A DNA stretch of 64,000 nucleotides from Magnetospirillum sp. SS-4. GTDB taxonomy: Bacteria > Pseudomonadota > Alphaproteobacteria > Rhodospirillales > Magnetospirillaceae. Each line of letters starts with the position of its first letter. Within the stretch, counting starts at the first letter, position 1. The stretch is from the NCBI RefSeq assembly GCF_902729425.1, contig NZ_CACVCH010000024.1:62001-126000 (forward strand), in the 5' to 3' direction. Below the pieces are notes generated by a model, which saw nothing but the letters and a program-made list of their open reading frames with translations, was not told where the DNA came from and searched no databases. Made by a program: the position numbers and the translations under genes. This document shows, piece after piece, positions 33,321-41,719 of this stretch.

Positions 33321-34745
33321 ATGCTGTCGGGACTGCGCAGGAGGATCGGCGCTCTGATCGGTGGCTTCGAGGCCGCCCAGGGCAGCCGCCGGCTCAAGGG
33401 CTTCCAGCCCAGCCGCGCCCACGTCAACACCCTGATCGCCGCCGCCGGCTCGGACATCACCGCCCGTGCCCGCTATCTGGTGCGCAACAACGGCTATGCC
33501 CTCAACGCCGCCGAAAGCTGGACCGGCAACGCTGTGGGCACCGGCATCAAGCCGTCGTCGCTGATCGCCGACAAGGATCTGAAGACCCGGGTGCAGCAGC
33601 TCTGGCTGGCCTGGACCGACGAGTCCGATGCCGAGGGGCTGACCGATTTTTATGGGCAGCAGCGCCGTGCTGCCCGTGAGGTGTTCATCGCCGGCGAGGT
33701 GTTCTTCCGCTTCCGTCCCCGCCGGCCGGAGGACGGGCTGGCGGTGCCACTGCAGCTTCAGATGCTGCCCTCCGAAATGCTGCCGCTGACCAGGACAGAA
33801 ACCCTGCCCGGCGGCAACGTCATCCGCCAGGGGATCGAATTCGACCGCATCGGCCGCCGCGTCGCCTATCACTTCCTGCGCCGCCACCCCGGTGATCTCA
33901 CCGATCCCGGCCTGGCGGGCGAGACGGTGCGGGTTCCGGCGTCCGAGATCATTCACGTCATCGACCCGGTGGAATCCGGCCAGCTTCGCGGCGTGTCGCG
34001 GCTGGCTCCGGCGGTGGTGAAGCTGTTCCTGCTCGACCAGTACGACGACGCAGAGTTGGAGCGCAAGAAGATCGCGGCCATGTACGCCATGTTCGTGACC
34101 TCGCCGGCCCCCGCCGACGTGATCGACGTGGTCGATGATGGTTCCGGCGACCGCATCGTCGAGGTGCAGCCCGGCCAGGTGGTGCCGCTGGAGCCGGGCG
34201 AGCAGATCCAGACCTCGGCCCCTGCCGATGTCGGCGGATCGTATGAGCCGTTCGAGTACCGCACCCTGCTGCAGATCTCCGCCGCCACCGGGGTGCCCTA
34301 CGCCTACCTGTCCAACGACATGCTGAAGGCCAACTACTCCAACTCGCGCATGGCGCTGCTGGAGTTCCGCCGCCGGGTCGAGGCGTGGCAGCACTCGGTG
34401 ATGGTCCATCAGATGTGCCGGGTGGTGTGGCAGCGCTGGATGGACGTGGCCGTGTTGTCCGGGGCGCTCGACATTCCCGGCTATGAGCGCAACCGCGCCA
34501 GCTTCATCGCCTGCTCCTGGCTGCCGCCGAAATGGGACTGGGTCGATCCGCTGAAAGACACCAAGGCCGAGATCGAGCAGATCGGTGCCGGCCTGAAAAG
34601 CCGCACCCAGGCCCTGGCCGAGCGCGGCTTCGACGCCGAGCAGGTGGATGCGGAGATCGCCGCCGACCGGGACCGGGAACAGCGGCTGGGGCTGGCCTTC
34701 GGGTCCGATCCGTCACCGCTCCTGCTGCCCCCACCGACACCGTAA
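33321..34745 (+). CDS. Portal protein, lambda gpB family
   Basis: 474 residues. Lambda-type portal features are SRAHVNTLIAAAGSDITARA, YLVRNNGYALNAAESWTGNA, GIKPSSL, GEVFFRFRPR, RQGIEFDRIGRRVAYHFLRR, EIIHVIDPVESGQLRGVSRL, ATGVPYAYLSNDMLKANYSN and SFIACSWLPPKWDWVDPLKD. It forms the dodecameric ring through which DNA enters and leaves the capsid. The Pro-rich end (LLLPPPTP) is a short disordered tail. Confidence 0.97.
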   Translation: MLSGLRRRIGALIGGFEAAQGSRRLKGFQPSRAHVNTLIAAAGSDITARARYLVRNNGYALNAAESWTGNAVGTGIKPSSLIADKDLKTRVQQLWLAWTDESDAEGLTDFYGQQRRAAREVFIAGEVFFRFRPRRPEDGLAVPLQLQMLPSEMLPLTRTETLPGGNVIRQGIEFDRIGRRVAYHFLRRHPGDLTDPGLAGETVRVPASEIIHVIDPVESGQLRGVSRLAPAVVKLFLLDQYDDAELERKKIAAMYAMFVTSPAPADVIDVVDDGSGDRIVEVQPGQVVPLEPGEQIQTSAPADVGGSYEPFEYRTLLQISAATGVPYAYLSNDMLKANYSNSRMALLEFRRRVEAWQHSVMVHQMCRVVWQRWMDVAVLSGALDIPGYERNRASFIACSWLPPKWDWVDPLKDTKAEIEQIGAGLKSRTQALAERGFDAEQVDAEIAADRDREQRLGLAFGSDPSPLLLPPPTP

Positions 34746-34753
34746 GGACCGAC

Positions 34754-35962
34754 ATGCACGATCTGCCCCATCTCGCAGCCCGTCTGTACGGGACGCCGCT
34801 GCTGGTTGCCCGCAGCAAGCTGGATGTGATCCTTGGCGCCCTTACCCCTCGGTTGGCCGGGCAGCCTCTTTCCTTCGACGGTGAGGCAGCTTCGATCGGC
34901 GATGTCGTGGTCACCACCGACGGCATCGCCATCGTGCCGGTGATCGGCACCCTGGTGGCCCGCTCCGGATATCTGGGTGCCGCCAGCGGGTTGACCGCTT
35001 ATTCCGACATCGCCGAAGCCATCGAGGCGGCGGCCACCGATCCCGGCATCCGCGCCATCCTGCTGGATGTGGATTCCTCCGGCGGCGAGGTGGGCGGTCT
35101 GTTTGATCTGGTCGACCACGTCCAGGCCATCCGGGCGCAATGCGGCAAGCCCATCTGGGCGGTAGCCGACGAGGCGGCGCTGTCGGCGGCCTACGCCATC
35201 GCCTGCACCGCCGACCGATTGTACGTCACCCAGACCGGGGAGGTTGGCTCCATCGGCGTGGTGGCGGTCCACCGCGACGAATCCGGGGCCGATGCCCAGG
35301 CCGGGCTGACCTGGAGCTTCGTTCATGCCGGAGCCTGCAAGGTGGACGGCAATCCCCACCAGCCGCTGTCCGACTCTGCCCGCGCCACGCTCCAGGCCGA
35401 CGTGGATGCCCTTTATGGCCGGTTCGTCGATCTGGTCGCCAAGTGCCGCAAGAAGCCGCCCGAAGCGATCCGCGCCACCGAGGCGGCGGTCTATCGCGGC
35501 GACCAGGCTGTGGCCGCCGGGCTGGCCGACAAGGTCGGCACCCTGCGTGTCGCCCTGGCCGATCTCGGGGCCGTGCTGGCCCGACCCACCATTTCCCGCC
35601 CCATCGCCGCCCGAAAGGAAGTCCCGATGTCCGAATCCCAGGGGGAAATCCCCGTGATCGCTGCGGTGCCCCAGCCGCCCGCCCAGGCCAACGCCGATCT
35701 GGAGCAGCGCCTGCGCGCCGAATATGCCGAGATCAGCGCCGTCGCCGCCCAGGCCGCCCGCCTCGGCGTGACCATCGATCCCGCCGAGGCCATGGCCAAG
35801 GGCATCCGCCCCGAAGCCCTGCGCCGTTCGGTGCTGGATCAACTGGCCGAGCGTTCCGATGCCACCGACGTGGTGGCCGCTGCTCCGCCGTTCGCCACCC
35901 CCAAGACCGAAACCGAAAGCCCCATCGTCCGGCGTGCCCGCGAAGCCGCCTCCCGCAAATAA
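34754..35962 (+). CDS. Capsid maturation protease, S49 (lambda gpC-like)
   Basis: 402 residues; ATG 34754 follows AAGGA. The N-terminal 280 residues are a SppA/ClpP-fold protease: IAIVPVIGTLVARSGYLGAA, AILLDVDSSGGEVGGLFDLV, IWAVADEAALSAAYAIACTA (nucleophile-region Ser and surrounding Ala) and QTGEVGSIGVVAVHRDESGA, with a downstream Lys in GACKVDG. The C-terminal third is a scaffold-like helical region that can also be made from an internal start at 35627, as lambda Nu3 is from C. It cleaves scaffold and portal during prohead maturation. Confidence 0.93.
   Translation: MHDLPHLAARLYGTPLLVARSKLDVILGALTPRLAGQPLSFDGEAASIGDVVVTTDGIAIVPVIGTLVARSGYLGAASGLTAYSDIAEAIEAAATDPGIRAILLDVDSSGGEVGGLFDLVDHVQAIRAQCGKPIWAVADEAALSAAYAIACTADRLYVTQTGEVGSIGVVAVHRDESGADAQAGLTWSFVHAGACKVDGNPHQPLSDSARATLQADVDALYGRFVDLVAKCRKKPPEAIRATEAAVYRGDQAVAAGLADKVGTLRVALADLGAVLARPTISRPIAARKEVPMSESQGEIPVIAAVPQPPAQANADLEQRLRAEYAEISAVAAQAARLGVTIDPAEAMAKGIRPEALRRSVLDQLAERSDATDVVAAAPPFATPKTETESPIVRRAREAASRK
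35627..35962 (+). CDS. Nested scaffold protein (lambda Nu3-like internal start)
   Basis: An in-frame ATG at 35627 inside the protease gene is preceded by AAAGGAAG at 6-bp spacing, a stronger ribosome site than most in the operon. It would yield 111 residues: MSESQGEIPVIAAVPQPPAQ, a helical core DLEQRLRAEYAEISAVAAQA, and a charged end with VRRAREAASRK. Making protease and scaffold from overlapping in-frame starts is established for lambda C/Nu3. Confidence 0.7.
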   Translation: MSESQGEIPVIAAVPQPPAQANADLEQRLRAEYAEISAVAAQAARLGVTIDPAEAMAKGIRPEALRRSVLDQLAERSDATDVVAAAPPFATPKTETESPIVRRAREAASRK

Positions 35963-35974
35963 GGACTCATCGCC

Positions 35975-36364
35975 ATGCCGACGTTGACCGCATCGCCCAC
36001 CCTGGGTGACCTGCTGAAATTCGAGTGCAATCCCAGCTATGGCCGCGAGACCGTAACGATGAAGGCCGGCGCCAATTACCCGCTCGGCTCCGTGCTCGGC
36101 AAGATCACAGCCAGCGGCGAATACCGCCTGTCGCCCGCCGCCGAGGTGGTCGGGGACGAGGGGGCCGAAACCGCCATCGCCGTGCTGCTGGAAGCGGTGG
36201 ACGCCACCGGCGCCGCCACCACCGGCCTGATCGCCGCCCGCGGCCCGGTCATCCTGGCCGAAGCTGCCCTGGTGTTCGACGCCTCGGTGGATCAGCCCGC
36301 CGAACGGGCCGCCAAGGTCACCCAGCTTTCTGCCCAGGGCCTCGTCGCCCGCGCCACCGTCTGA
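35975..36364 (+). CDS. Head decoration protein, gpD-like
   Basis: 129 residues with the lambda D layout: SPTLGDLLKFECNPSYGRET, LGSVLGKITASGEYRLSPAA, AIAVLLEAVDATGAATTGLI, VILAEAALVFDASV. Trimers bind the expanded capsid and stabilise it against DNA pressure. It lies between the protease/scaffold and the major capsid gene, as in lambda. Confidence 0.93.
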   Translation: MPTLTASPTLGDLLKFECNPSYGRETVTMKAGANYPLGSVLGKITASGEYRLSPAAEVVGDEGAETAIAVLLEAVDATGAATTGLIAARGPVILAEAALVFDASVDQPAERAAKVTQLSAQGLVARATV

Positions 36365-36379
36365 ACGGAGTTCCTCTTC

Positions 36380-37402
36380 ATGGTCGAGATTCTCAACCCC
36401 TTCGACGCGGGCGGCTATTCGCTCGCCGAGATGACCCAGGCCATCAACCTGCTGCCCAACCTTTACACCCGCCTCGGCCAGATGGGGCTGTTCCGCTTCG
36501 AAGGCGTCACCCAGCGATCGGTGATCATCGAGCAGGCCGAGGGTGTCCTCAACCTGCTGCCCACCGTGCCGCTGGGCGGCCCGGCCACCGTCGCCAATCG
36601 CGACAGCCGCGCCATGCGCTCGTTCACGGTGCCGTGGATCCCGCATGACGACGCCATTACGCCCCAGGACGTCCAGGGGGTGCGCGGCTTCGGCGTCGCC
36701 GATGCCGCCGACCCGCTGGCCACGGTGATGGAGCGCAAGCTCACCCGCATGCGGAGCAAGCACGCCCAGACCCGCGAGTTCATGGAGGTCAATGCGCTCA
36801 AGGGCATCGTCCGCGATGGCGCCGGCAGCACGTTGTACGACTACTTCGCCGAGTTCGGGCTCAATCGCCAGCAGGTGGATTTCGCCCTCGGTACCGCCGC
36901 CACCAACGTCCAGGGCAAGATCCGCGATGTCCTGCGCAAGGTGGAGACGGAACTCAAGGGCGAGACCATGACCGGCGTGCTGGCCCTGGTGAGCCCGGAG
37001 TTCTTCGACAAGCTGATCGGCCATGCCAGGGTCGAGACGGCCTACCAGTTCTTCTCGTCGGCCGGCGCCCAGCCGCTCAGGGAAGACGTGCGCCGCCGCT
37101 TCCCCTTCGCCGGCATGGTGTTCGAAGAGTACAACGCCACCGTCACCCTCTCCACGGGGCAGACGGAAACCCTGATCCCGGCCGGCGAAGGTATCGCTTT
37201 CCCGCTGGGCACCATGGACACCTTCGTCACCTATGGCGCCCCGGCCAACCTGATCGAGACGGTCAACACCCTGGGCGTGCCCATGTACGCCCGCCAGCTT
37301 GCCCGCATGGACGGCAGCGCCATCGACGTCAAAACCGAGGCGTCGATCCTGCCGGTCAACAAGCGGCCCCGCCTGGCGGTGCGGTTGTTCTCGGGCAACT
37401 GA
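36380..37402 (+). CDS. Major capsid protein, gpE family
   Basis: 340 residues. Family features are EILNPFDAGGYSLAEMTQAI, LLPNLYTRLGQMGLFRFEGV, PLGGPATVANRDSRAMRSFT, VPWIPHDDAITPQDVQGVRG, ALKGIVRDG and FPLGTMDTFVTYGAPANLIE. It forms the HK97-fold icosahedral shell with gpD. Length matches lambda gpE (341). Confidence 0.97.
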   Translation: MVEILNPFDAGGYSLAEMTQAINLLPNLYTRLGQMGLFRFEGVTQRSVIIEQAEGVLNLLPTVPLGGPATVANRDSRAMRSFTVPWIPHDDAITPQDVQGVRGFGVADAADPLATVMERKLTRMRSKHAQTREFMEVNALKGIVRDGAGSTLYDYFAEFGLNRQQVDFALGTAATNVQGKIRDVLRKVETELKGETMTGVLALVSPEFFDKLIGHARVETAYQFFSSAGAQPLREDVRRRFPFAGMVFEEYNATVTLSTGQTETLIPAGEGIAFPLGTMDTFVTYGAPANLIETVNTLGVPMYARQLARMDGSAIDVKTEASILPVNKRPRLAVRLFSGN

Positions 37403-37404
37403 CC

Positions 37405-37701
37405 ATGTCGGCCTTCGCCGACGCTCTGGACGACCTGTTCGCCGATCCCAACATCGCCGCCACCGTCAGCTACCAGGGCCGTCCCGTGCGTGCCCTGGTA
37501 CTCCGACCCGATCGCGATCTCGAATTTTCCGACATCACCATTCAGACGGCGACGGCGGTGTTCGAGATCCGGCGGCGGGAGTTTCCAACTCCCCAGGCGG
37601 GGGATGTGATCGTCCATGACGGCGACAGCTTCGTCGTCCAGGGCGAACCCCGTCTGGATGCCGAGCGGTTGGTCTGGACCTTGAACACGAGACCGGCATG
37701 A
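37405..37701 (+). CDS. Head-tail joining protein, gpFII-like
   Basis: 98 residues, 2 bp after the capsid gene. MSAFADALDDLFADPNIAAT, VLRPDRDLEFSDITIQTATA, FEIRRREFPTPQAGDVIVHD, DGDSFVVQGEPRLDAERLVW matches small FII/head-completion proteins. Its stop codon forms an ATGA with a start-like ATG whose downstream gene is no longer there: the moron at 37729-38937 splits what was an overlapping gene junction, and a diverged copy of this gene's last codons reappears at 39099. Confidence 0.85.
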   Translation: MSAFADALDDLFADPNIAATVSYQGRPVRALVLRPDRDLEFSDITIQTATAVFEIRRREFPTPQAGDVIVHDGDSFVVQGEPRLDAERLVWTLNTRPA

Positions 37702-37703
37702 AA
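37669..37703 (+). repeat. Left copy of the 35-bp junction repeat
   Basis: This 35-bp segment encodes the last residues of the gpFII-like protein (LVWTLNTRPA, stop) and the ATGAAA of a start codon. A copy with 30 of 35 identical bases lies at 39099-39133. The two copies bracket the opposite-strand moron. Confidence 0.85.
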
Positions 37704-37728
37704 TCAAACGCTTTCATCGTATCCGGTT

Positions 37729-38937
37729 TCAATATCCGATGACGAACGCCGCATCGACATTGACTTCGTTTCCATACTGAAAAAATGCCGTGAGCCGATT
37801 CACTACACGGTCAAAGACCAGTGTCCGGTTGCCTTTCTTGTTATTCCGGATCTTTGGTACGATGATAATTAGATAATTGGCATGTGTGCAGATGTGGCAC
37901 TTCCACAGGTCCAATAGATCCATGTTGTTCTCAAGCGTTTTTCCCCGTTCCACCTCGATCAGAATCCCTCCACCGTCCCGGTACGGTCGGAAATAGTCAG
38001 GTCGGAGGCTCTTGGTGCCATAAGCGGCGAATAGATCAGTCTGCTCAGATGAGAAGCCGAGGTGCTGTAAATGTGGCTTCAAAATAATTTGAATGGCATG
38101 GCTAGTTGCATCAACAACATTGGCTCTCGATATGTCGGAGAAAATTCCGGGTTGGGTCATGAATTCCACGATGCTGTCCGCAGCCGAATACGCTTCTGCA
38201 TAGCTCAGGAGGTTCGGAAGATTCGTGTTGCTTAACACGCAAAACGCGGGGATTAGGTCACCCGAGGCATTTCCTGTCATGGTCTGCATAACGCGGTCGG
38301 CATAGACAAGATGCCCGCGTTCGGAACCATCAGCTACGCGGCACCAAGACTCGACACACAGGCAAGCCTCCGTCCCTTTTTCGTCGGAGAACCAGTATAG
38401 GAAGCCGCCATGCATGCCGGGGACAGCGAACCAAACCCTTTTTCCCTGTTCAAGTTCGGTAAGGCATTCCAGATCGGGCAATCTGATACACCCCTCCTCA
38501 ATCAACCAATTGGCTCGACCGCGAATAAGCCGATGAAACTGACCTTGAATGCGGGATAACACGTCAGGGTCAATTTGGACCCGGCGTTCCGGTGCCAGTA
38601 GTTTCTCAATTTCCGCATGCCCCCGTCGCCGAGCAATCTCTTGGGCAGTTTCCCCATCCCGATTCTTCAAAGTGCGGGAGGCCCCGAGATCCAACAAACG
38701 CCGGATAACGGCGACTGGAGCGCCTGAGTAAGCTGCTTGATGCAGCGGGGTATAGTGAAAATTCCCGCCCGGTCGGATGGCGTTGATCAGTTCCGGCGAT
38801 TCCCCGATCATGGTAAGGAGCTTGTTCCAATCGGCACTCTTGGCGGCATCGGCCAATTCGTGCCGCATGGCCAGCGCGTCAGCATTGGCGTTTTCCGGAA
38901 CGCCCATGACGCCATCCCAGTACATTTGGTCGGACAT
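37729..38937 (-). CDS. Ankyrin-repeat protein with nuclease-like C-terminus (moron)
   Basis: 402 residues on the minus strand inside the rightward late operon; ATG 38937 follows GGGAGGGG. Ankyrin repeats occupy residues about 25-125 (HYTPLHQAAYSGAPVAVIRR, LLDLGASRTLKNRDGETAQE). The C-terminal part has PDYFRPYRDGGGILIEVERG and KTLENNMDLLDLWKCHICTH, then LIIIVPKI: the Asp...Glu-x-Glu-x-Gly-Lys pattern of a degenerate PD-(D/E)XK nuclease. Base composition is visibly less G+C-rich than its neighbours, a sign of transfer. It sits between duplicated copies of the FII junction. A role in excluding other phages during lysogeny is inferred. Confidence 0.85.
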   Translation of the reverse strand: MSDQMYWDGVMGVPENANADALAMRHELADAAKSADWNKLLTMIGESPELINAIRPGGNFHYTPLHQAAYSGAPVAVIRRLLDLGASRTLKNRDGETAQEIARRRGHAEIEKLLAPERRVQIDPDVLSRIQGQFHRLIRGRANWLIEEGCIRLPDLECLTELEQGKRVWFAVPGMHGGFLYWFSDEKGTEACLCVESWCRVADGSERGHLVYADRVMQTMTGNASGDLIPAFCVLSNTNLPNLLSYAEAYSAADSIVEFMTQPGIFSDISRANVVDATSHAIQIILKPHLQHLGFSSEQTDLFAAYGTKSLRPDYFRPYRDGGGILIEVERGKTLENNMDLLDLWKCHICTHANYLIIIVPKIRNNKKGNRTLVFDRVVNRLTAFFQYGNEVNVDAAFVIGY

Positions 38938-39098
38938 CGTTCCCCTCCCGCGCCCCGTATTCTAGATGTTGGCTCGTGGGTTGGCGCAGTGCCGATGTCT
39001 GGTCACGATCAACAGCCTGAAGACAGCCTAAGGTCACTGGGAAGACGCGGCAACTTCCGCGTCATTAGGGACCGTCATCTCTAATGATTTTGCGGTCG

Positions 39099-39133
39099 CT
39101 GGTGTGGACCCTGGATACGAGACCGGCATGAAA
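39099..39133 (+). repeat. Right, diverged copy of the 35-bp junction repeat
   Basis: It encodes LVWTLDTRPA, stop, overlapping the ATG of the DUF6441-like gene. Compared with the left copy there are three silent changes (TTG/CTG, GTC/GTG, TTG/CTG) and one Asn-to-Asp codon change. This looks like the end of an FII gene from a related phage rather than a fresh target duplication. Confidence 0.85.
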
Positions 39134-39766
39134 CTCGCGGCAGCCCTTTCCGGCGATCTGCGCAAGATCATGGCCGAGGAGGTCAAGGCCGCCGAGGATG
39201 CCGTCACCGCCGCCATGCGTCAGGCTGCGGACGGGCTGAAGGCCGACCTCCGCCGCCAGATCACCGAGGCGGGAATGGGCCAGCGCCTTGCCAACACCTG
39301 GCGGGCCGAGCATTATCCCAAGGGCCGCAATAGCATCAAGGCGGCGGGCTTCGTCTTCACCAAGGCCCCCACCATCATCCGCGCCTTCGACGAGGGGGCG
39401 GTGATCAAGTCCAGGCATGGCTTCTGGCTGGCGATCCCCACGCCCGCCGCCGGCACCGGCGCCCGAGGTCGGCGCATGACGCCCGGCCTGTGGGAACAGA
39501 TGCACGGGAATCGGCTCCGCTTCATCTACCGCCGCGGCGCTCCCTCGTTGCTGGTGGCCGAGAACATGCGGGCACGCACCGGCAAACGGGGCGGGTTCGG
39601 CCATGGCAGTGCCTCGGCGTTGCGCACCGGACGCGGGTTGGCCACCGTGGTGATGTTCATCCTGGTGCTGCAGGTGAGCTTGAAGAAACGCCTGGACGTG
39701 AACGCCGCCGCCGAGCGGTGGGCCGATGCCCTGCCGGGGCTGATCGTGGGGAATTGGAGGTCCTGA
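39128..39766 (+). CDS. DUF6441-like tail completion protein
   Basis: 212 residues from ATG 39128, which overlaps the relic FII stop. MKLAAALSGDLRKIMAEEVK, then helical AEDAVTAAMRQAADGLKADL, NTWRAEHYPKGRNSIKAAGF, VFTKAPTIIRAFDEGAVIKS, GFWLAIPT and the Arg/Gly-rich GARGRRMTPGLWEQMHGN match DUF6441. The position corresponds to lambda Z, a minor tail or tail-completion protein. Ending TGATG couples it to the next gene. Confidence 0.8.
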   Translation: MKLAAALSGDLRKIMAEEVKAAEDAVTAAMRQAADGLKADLRRQITEAGMGQRLANTWRAEHYPKGRNSIKAAGFVFTKAPTIIRAFDEGAVIKSRHGFWLAIPTPAAGTGARGRRMTPGLWEQMHGNRLRFIYRRGAPSLLVAENMRARTGKRGGFGHGSASALRTGRGLATVVMFILVLQVSLKKRLDVNAAAERWADALPGLIVGNWRS

Positions 39767-40194
39767 TGCCGTCCATCCGCGAACAGATTTTCACCGCCCT
39801 GCTGGCACGGCTGGAAACGGTCCCCGATGCGACGGCCAAGCGGGAAGCCCCATTGCCGGAGACAGTGCCCGCCGGTGGGCTGATCATCCTGCGCGACGGC
39901 GATCCTGGCGACCCGGAAGTGGTGCTGTCGCCCGTCACCTATCTCTGGGAACACCAAACCGAGATCGAGGTGATCCGCCAACGCGGCCAGGACGACGACA
40001 GTGCGGCATTGGACGCCTTGCTGGTGGCGGTGGGAATCGCTTTGGCGGCTGACCGTTCCCTCGGTGGTCTGGCTGAATGGCTGGACTGGGGCGCCCCCAA
40101 GACCTCGGGCCTCGCCATCGACGGGGCTGCTTCCTTACGCGGCGCCACGGTGCCCCTCACCATCCATTACAGCAGCCCCGATCCGTTGGGCTGA
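39766..40194 (+). CDS. Minor tail protein, gpU-like
   Basis: 142 residues, ATG sharing one base with the previous stop. MPSIREQIFTALLARLETVP, GGLIILRDGDPGDPEVVLSP, WEHQTEIEVIRQ, LDALLVAVGIALAADRSLGG and a final strand VPLTIHYSSPDP are the pattern of U-type tail terminator proteins. It should cap the tail tube and join it to the head. Confidence 0.8.
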   Translation: MPSIREQIFTALLARLETVPDATAKREAPLPETVPAGGLIILRDGDPGDPEVVLSPVTYLWEHQTEIEVIRQRGQDDDSAALDALLVAVGIALAADRSLGGLAEWLDWGAPKTSGLAIDGAASLRGATVPLTIHYSSPDPLG

Positions 40195-40217
40195 TCCTTT
40201 CCAATCGGAGTTTCGAC

Positions 40218-41207
40218 ATGGGCAAAACGCGCGCTTACGGCGCCGATTGCGTGCTGCTGGCCGCCTTCGAGGCGGGCTACGGCGTGCTTCCGGCCAACGG
40301 CTACACCCGGCTGTCATTCACGGAATGCAGCCTGGGGGCCGAGCGCCCCCTGGGCTACGACCCGCTGCTAGGCCAGGGCCGCGATGCCCAGGATCCCTAT
40401 TACGAGGCGGTCAAGGACGAGGGCGATGTCGGCGTGCCACTCGATGTGCGGGCGCTGGGGTTCTGGCTGAAGGGCCTGTTCGGCGCACCCGCCACCACGG
40501 GCGATACCGACACCGGTTTCACCCATGTGTTCACCTCGGGCGGCACCTTGCCCAGCCTGGCGCTGGAAATCGGCCACGCCAAGCTGGCCATCCCTAAGTT
40601 CTTCCGCCATGCCGGGGCCAAGCTGGACAAGCTGTCCTTCGATATGGCCCGCTCCGGCGCCGCCAATGCCACCGTCTCGGTGATCGCCCAGGGCGAGACC
40701 GAAACCGCCGCCCCCATCGACGCCGCCCCGGCGGCCTTTCCTCTGAAACGCTTTTCCCAGGGCAGCGGCACCATCCGGATCGGCGGCGGCCAACTGGCCA
40801 ACGTGGTCGGCGGCAAGCTGTCCTTCTCCAACAATCTGGAGCGGGTCGAGACCATCCGCGCCGACGGCCTGATCGACGGCGTCGACGAGACCGAGGCCAC
40901 CGCCGAAGGCTCGGTGGACATCCGTTTCGGCACCGATACCACGCTCACCGCCGCCATCGCCGCCGAAAGCCCGGTGGAGATGGAATACGGCTTCACCATT
41001 CCCGCTGCCGGAGGCGGCAATTCAACAACGTCGCCCTTTGCCCTGACCTTCCATCTGCCCCGCGTCTTCCTGCCCAAGAAGAAGCAGGAGATCAAAGGCC
41101 CCGGCGGTATCCAGGCCAGCTACGACTGGCGGGCCGCCCGCGATCCGGTGGCCGGGTATCTGCTCCGCGTCACCCTGGTCAACGACGTGGCGGGGTACGG
41201 GCCATGA
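40218..41207 (+). CDS. Phage tail tube protein
   Basis: 329 residues. Tail tube features are MGKTRAYGADCVLLAAFEAG, GYDPLLGQGRDAQDPYYEAV, VDVRALGFWLKGLFGAP-like segments, FTHVFTSGGTLPSLALEIGH, FSQGSGTIRIGGGQLANVVG and VSFSNNLERVETIR-like beta strands. This is the major tube subunit (lambda gpV role) in an alphaproteobacterial phage form. The last 4 bp overlap the chaperone gene. Confidence 0.9.
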   Translation: MGKTRAYGADCVLLAAFEAGYGVLPANGYTRLSFTECSLGAERPLGYDPLLGQGRDAQDPYYEAVKDEGDVGVPLDVRALGFWLKGLFGAPATTGDTDTGFTHVFTSGGTLPSLALEIGHAKLAIPKFFRHAGAKLDKLSFDMARSGAANATVSVIAQGETETAAPIDAAPAAFPLKRFSQGSGTIRIGGGQLANVVGGKLSFSNNLERVETIRADGLIDGVDETEATAEGSVDIRFGTDTTLTAAIAAESPVEMEYGFTIPAAGGGNSTTSPFALTFHLPRVFLPKKKQEIKGPGGIQASYDWRAARDPVAGYLLRVTLVNDVAGYGP

Positions 41208-41719
41208 TCCGCCTGACCATCCCCAAGGAACCCTACTGGATCGATCTGCCCCATGGCGTGCGGGTGTTCGTCCGCCCCCTGACCACGGCAGTCTACGAGG
41301 CTGCCCGGGCAAGGGGGTGGCGCATGGCCCGCGCCATTGCCGCCGAACATGCGGATCTCAAGGCGGCCGGGGCCGACATCACCGGCCTGCCGGACCTGTC
41401 CGACGAGGACGCCCTGGCCGGGCTGTCGCAGATGCTGTTCGCCCAAGGTCTGGCCCGCTCGGCCATCACCAAATGGGAGGGTGTGCTGGGGGCTGACGAT
41501 CAGGCCGCCGAGATCTCCGACGCCGCTATCGCCGAGTTGATGCAGCTTCCCCGCATGGCCGAGTCCTTCGTCGTCCAATACACCGAAACCCACGAAGCGG
41601 TCATCGCCGAGGGAAACGTCTCCAGGCCCGCGCCGAATGGCACTTCGGCGGCGGGCCGGACTACTGCCGAGGCTGCGGTGGAAACTGCGACTGCCCCTAC
41701 GACACCAACGCCCCCCTGA
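41204..41719 (+). CDS. Tail assembly chaperone, gpG-like (0 frame)
   Basis: 171 residues in the unshifted frame. The folded part ends near codon 138: YWIDLPHGVRVFVRPLTTAV, AIAAEHADLKAAGADITGLP, ALAGLSQMLFAQGLARSAIT, ISDAAIAELMQLPRMAESFV, VQYTETHEAVIAEGN. After that the sequence becomes low-complexity Ala/Thr/Pro, as expected for a frame kept open only until a nearby stop. A slippery heptamer at 41611 allows a -1 shift into the 41617-41931 frame. It coats the tape measure before tube assembly. Confidence 0.9.
   Translation: MIRLTIPKEPYWIDLPHGVRVFVRPLTTAVYEAARARGWRMARAIAAEHADLKAAGADITGLPDLSDEDALAGLSQMLFAQGLARSAITKWEGVLGADDQAAEISDAAIAELMQLPRMAESFVVQYTETHEAVIAEGNVSRPAPNGTSAAGRTTAEAAVETATAPTTPTPP
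41611..41617 (+). promoter_or_regulatory. -1 ribosomal frameshift site GGGAAAC
   Basis: Codons in frame read G-GGA-AAC, a perfect X-XXY-YYZ heptamer; lambda uses GGGAAAG at the same gene. After slippage the ribosome reads GGG-AAA-CGT and continues in the -1 frame to the stop at 41929. It lies 34 codons before the unshifted stop. Confidence 0.85.

Noticed and set aside
34481-37024. Very long minus-strand open frame (847 codons) opposite protease and capsid genes
   Set aside because: It is the antisense of strongly supported phage head genes. The open frame arises from G+C-rich third positions; the product is Gly/His-rich with no domain.
39044-39063. GACGCGG...CCGCGTC hairpin upstream of the moron as a terminator
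   Set aside because: No T tract on either strand. It could equally be an operator or chance in G+C-rich DNA.
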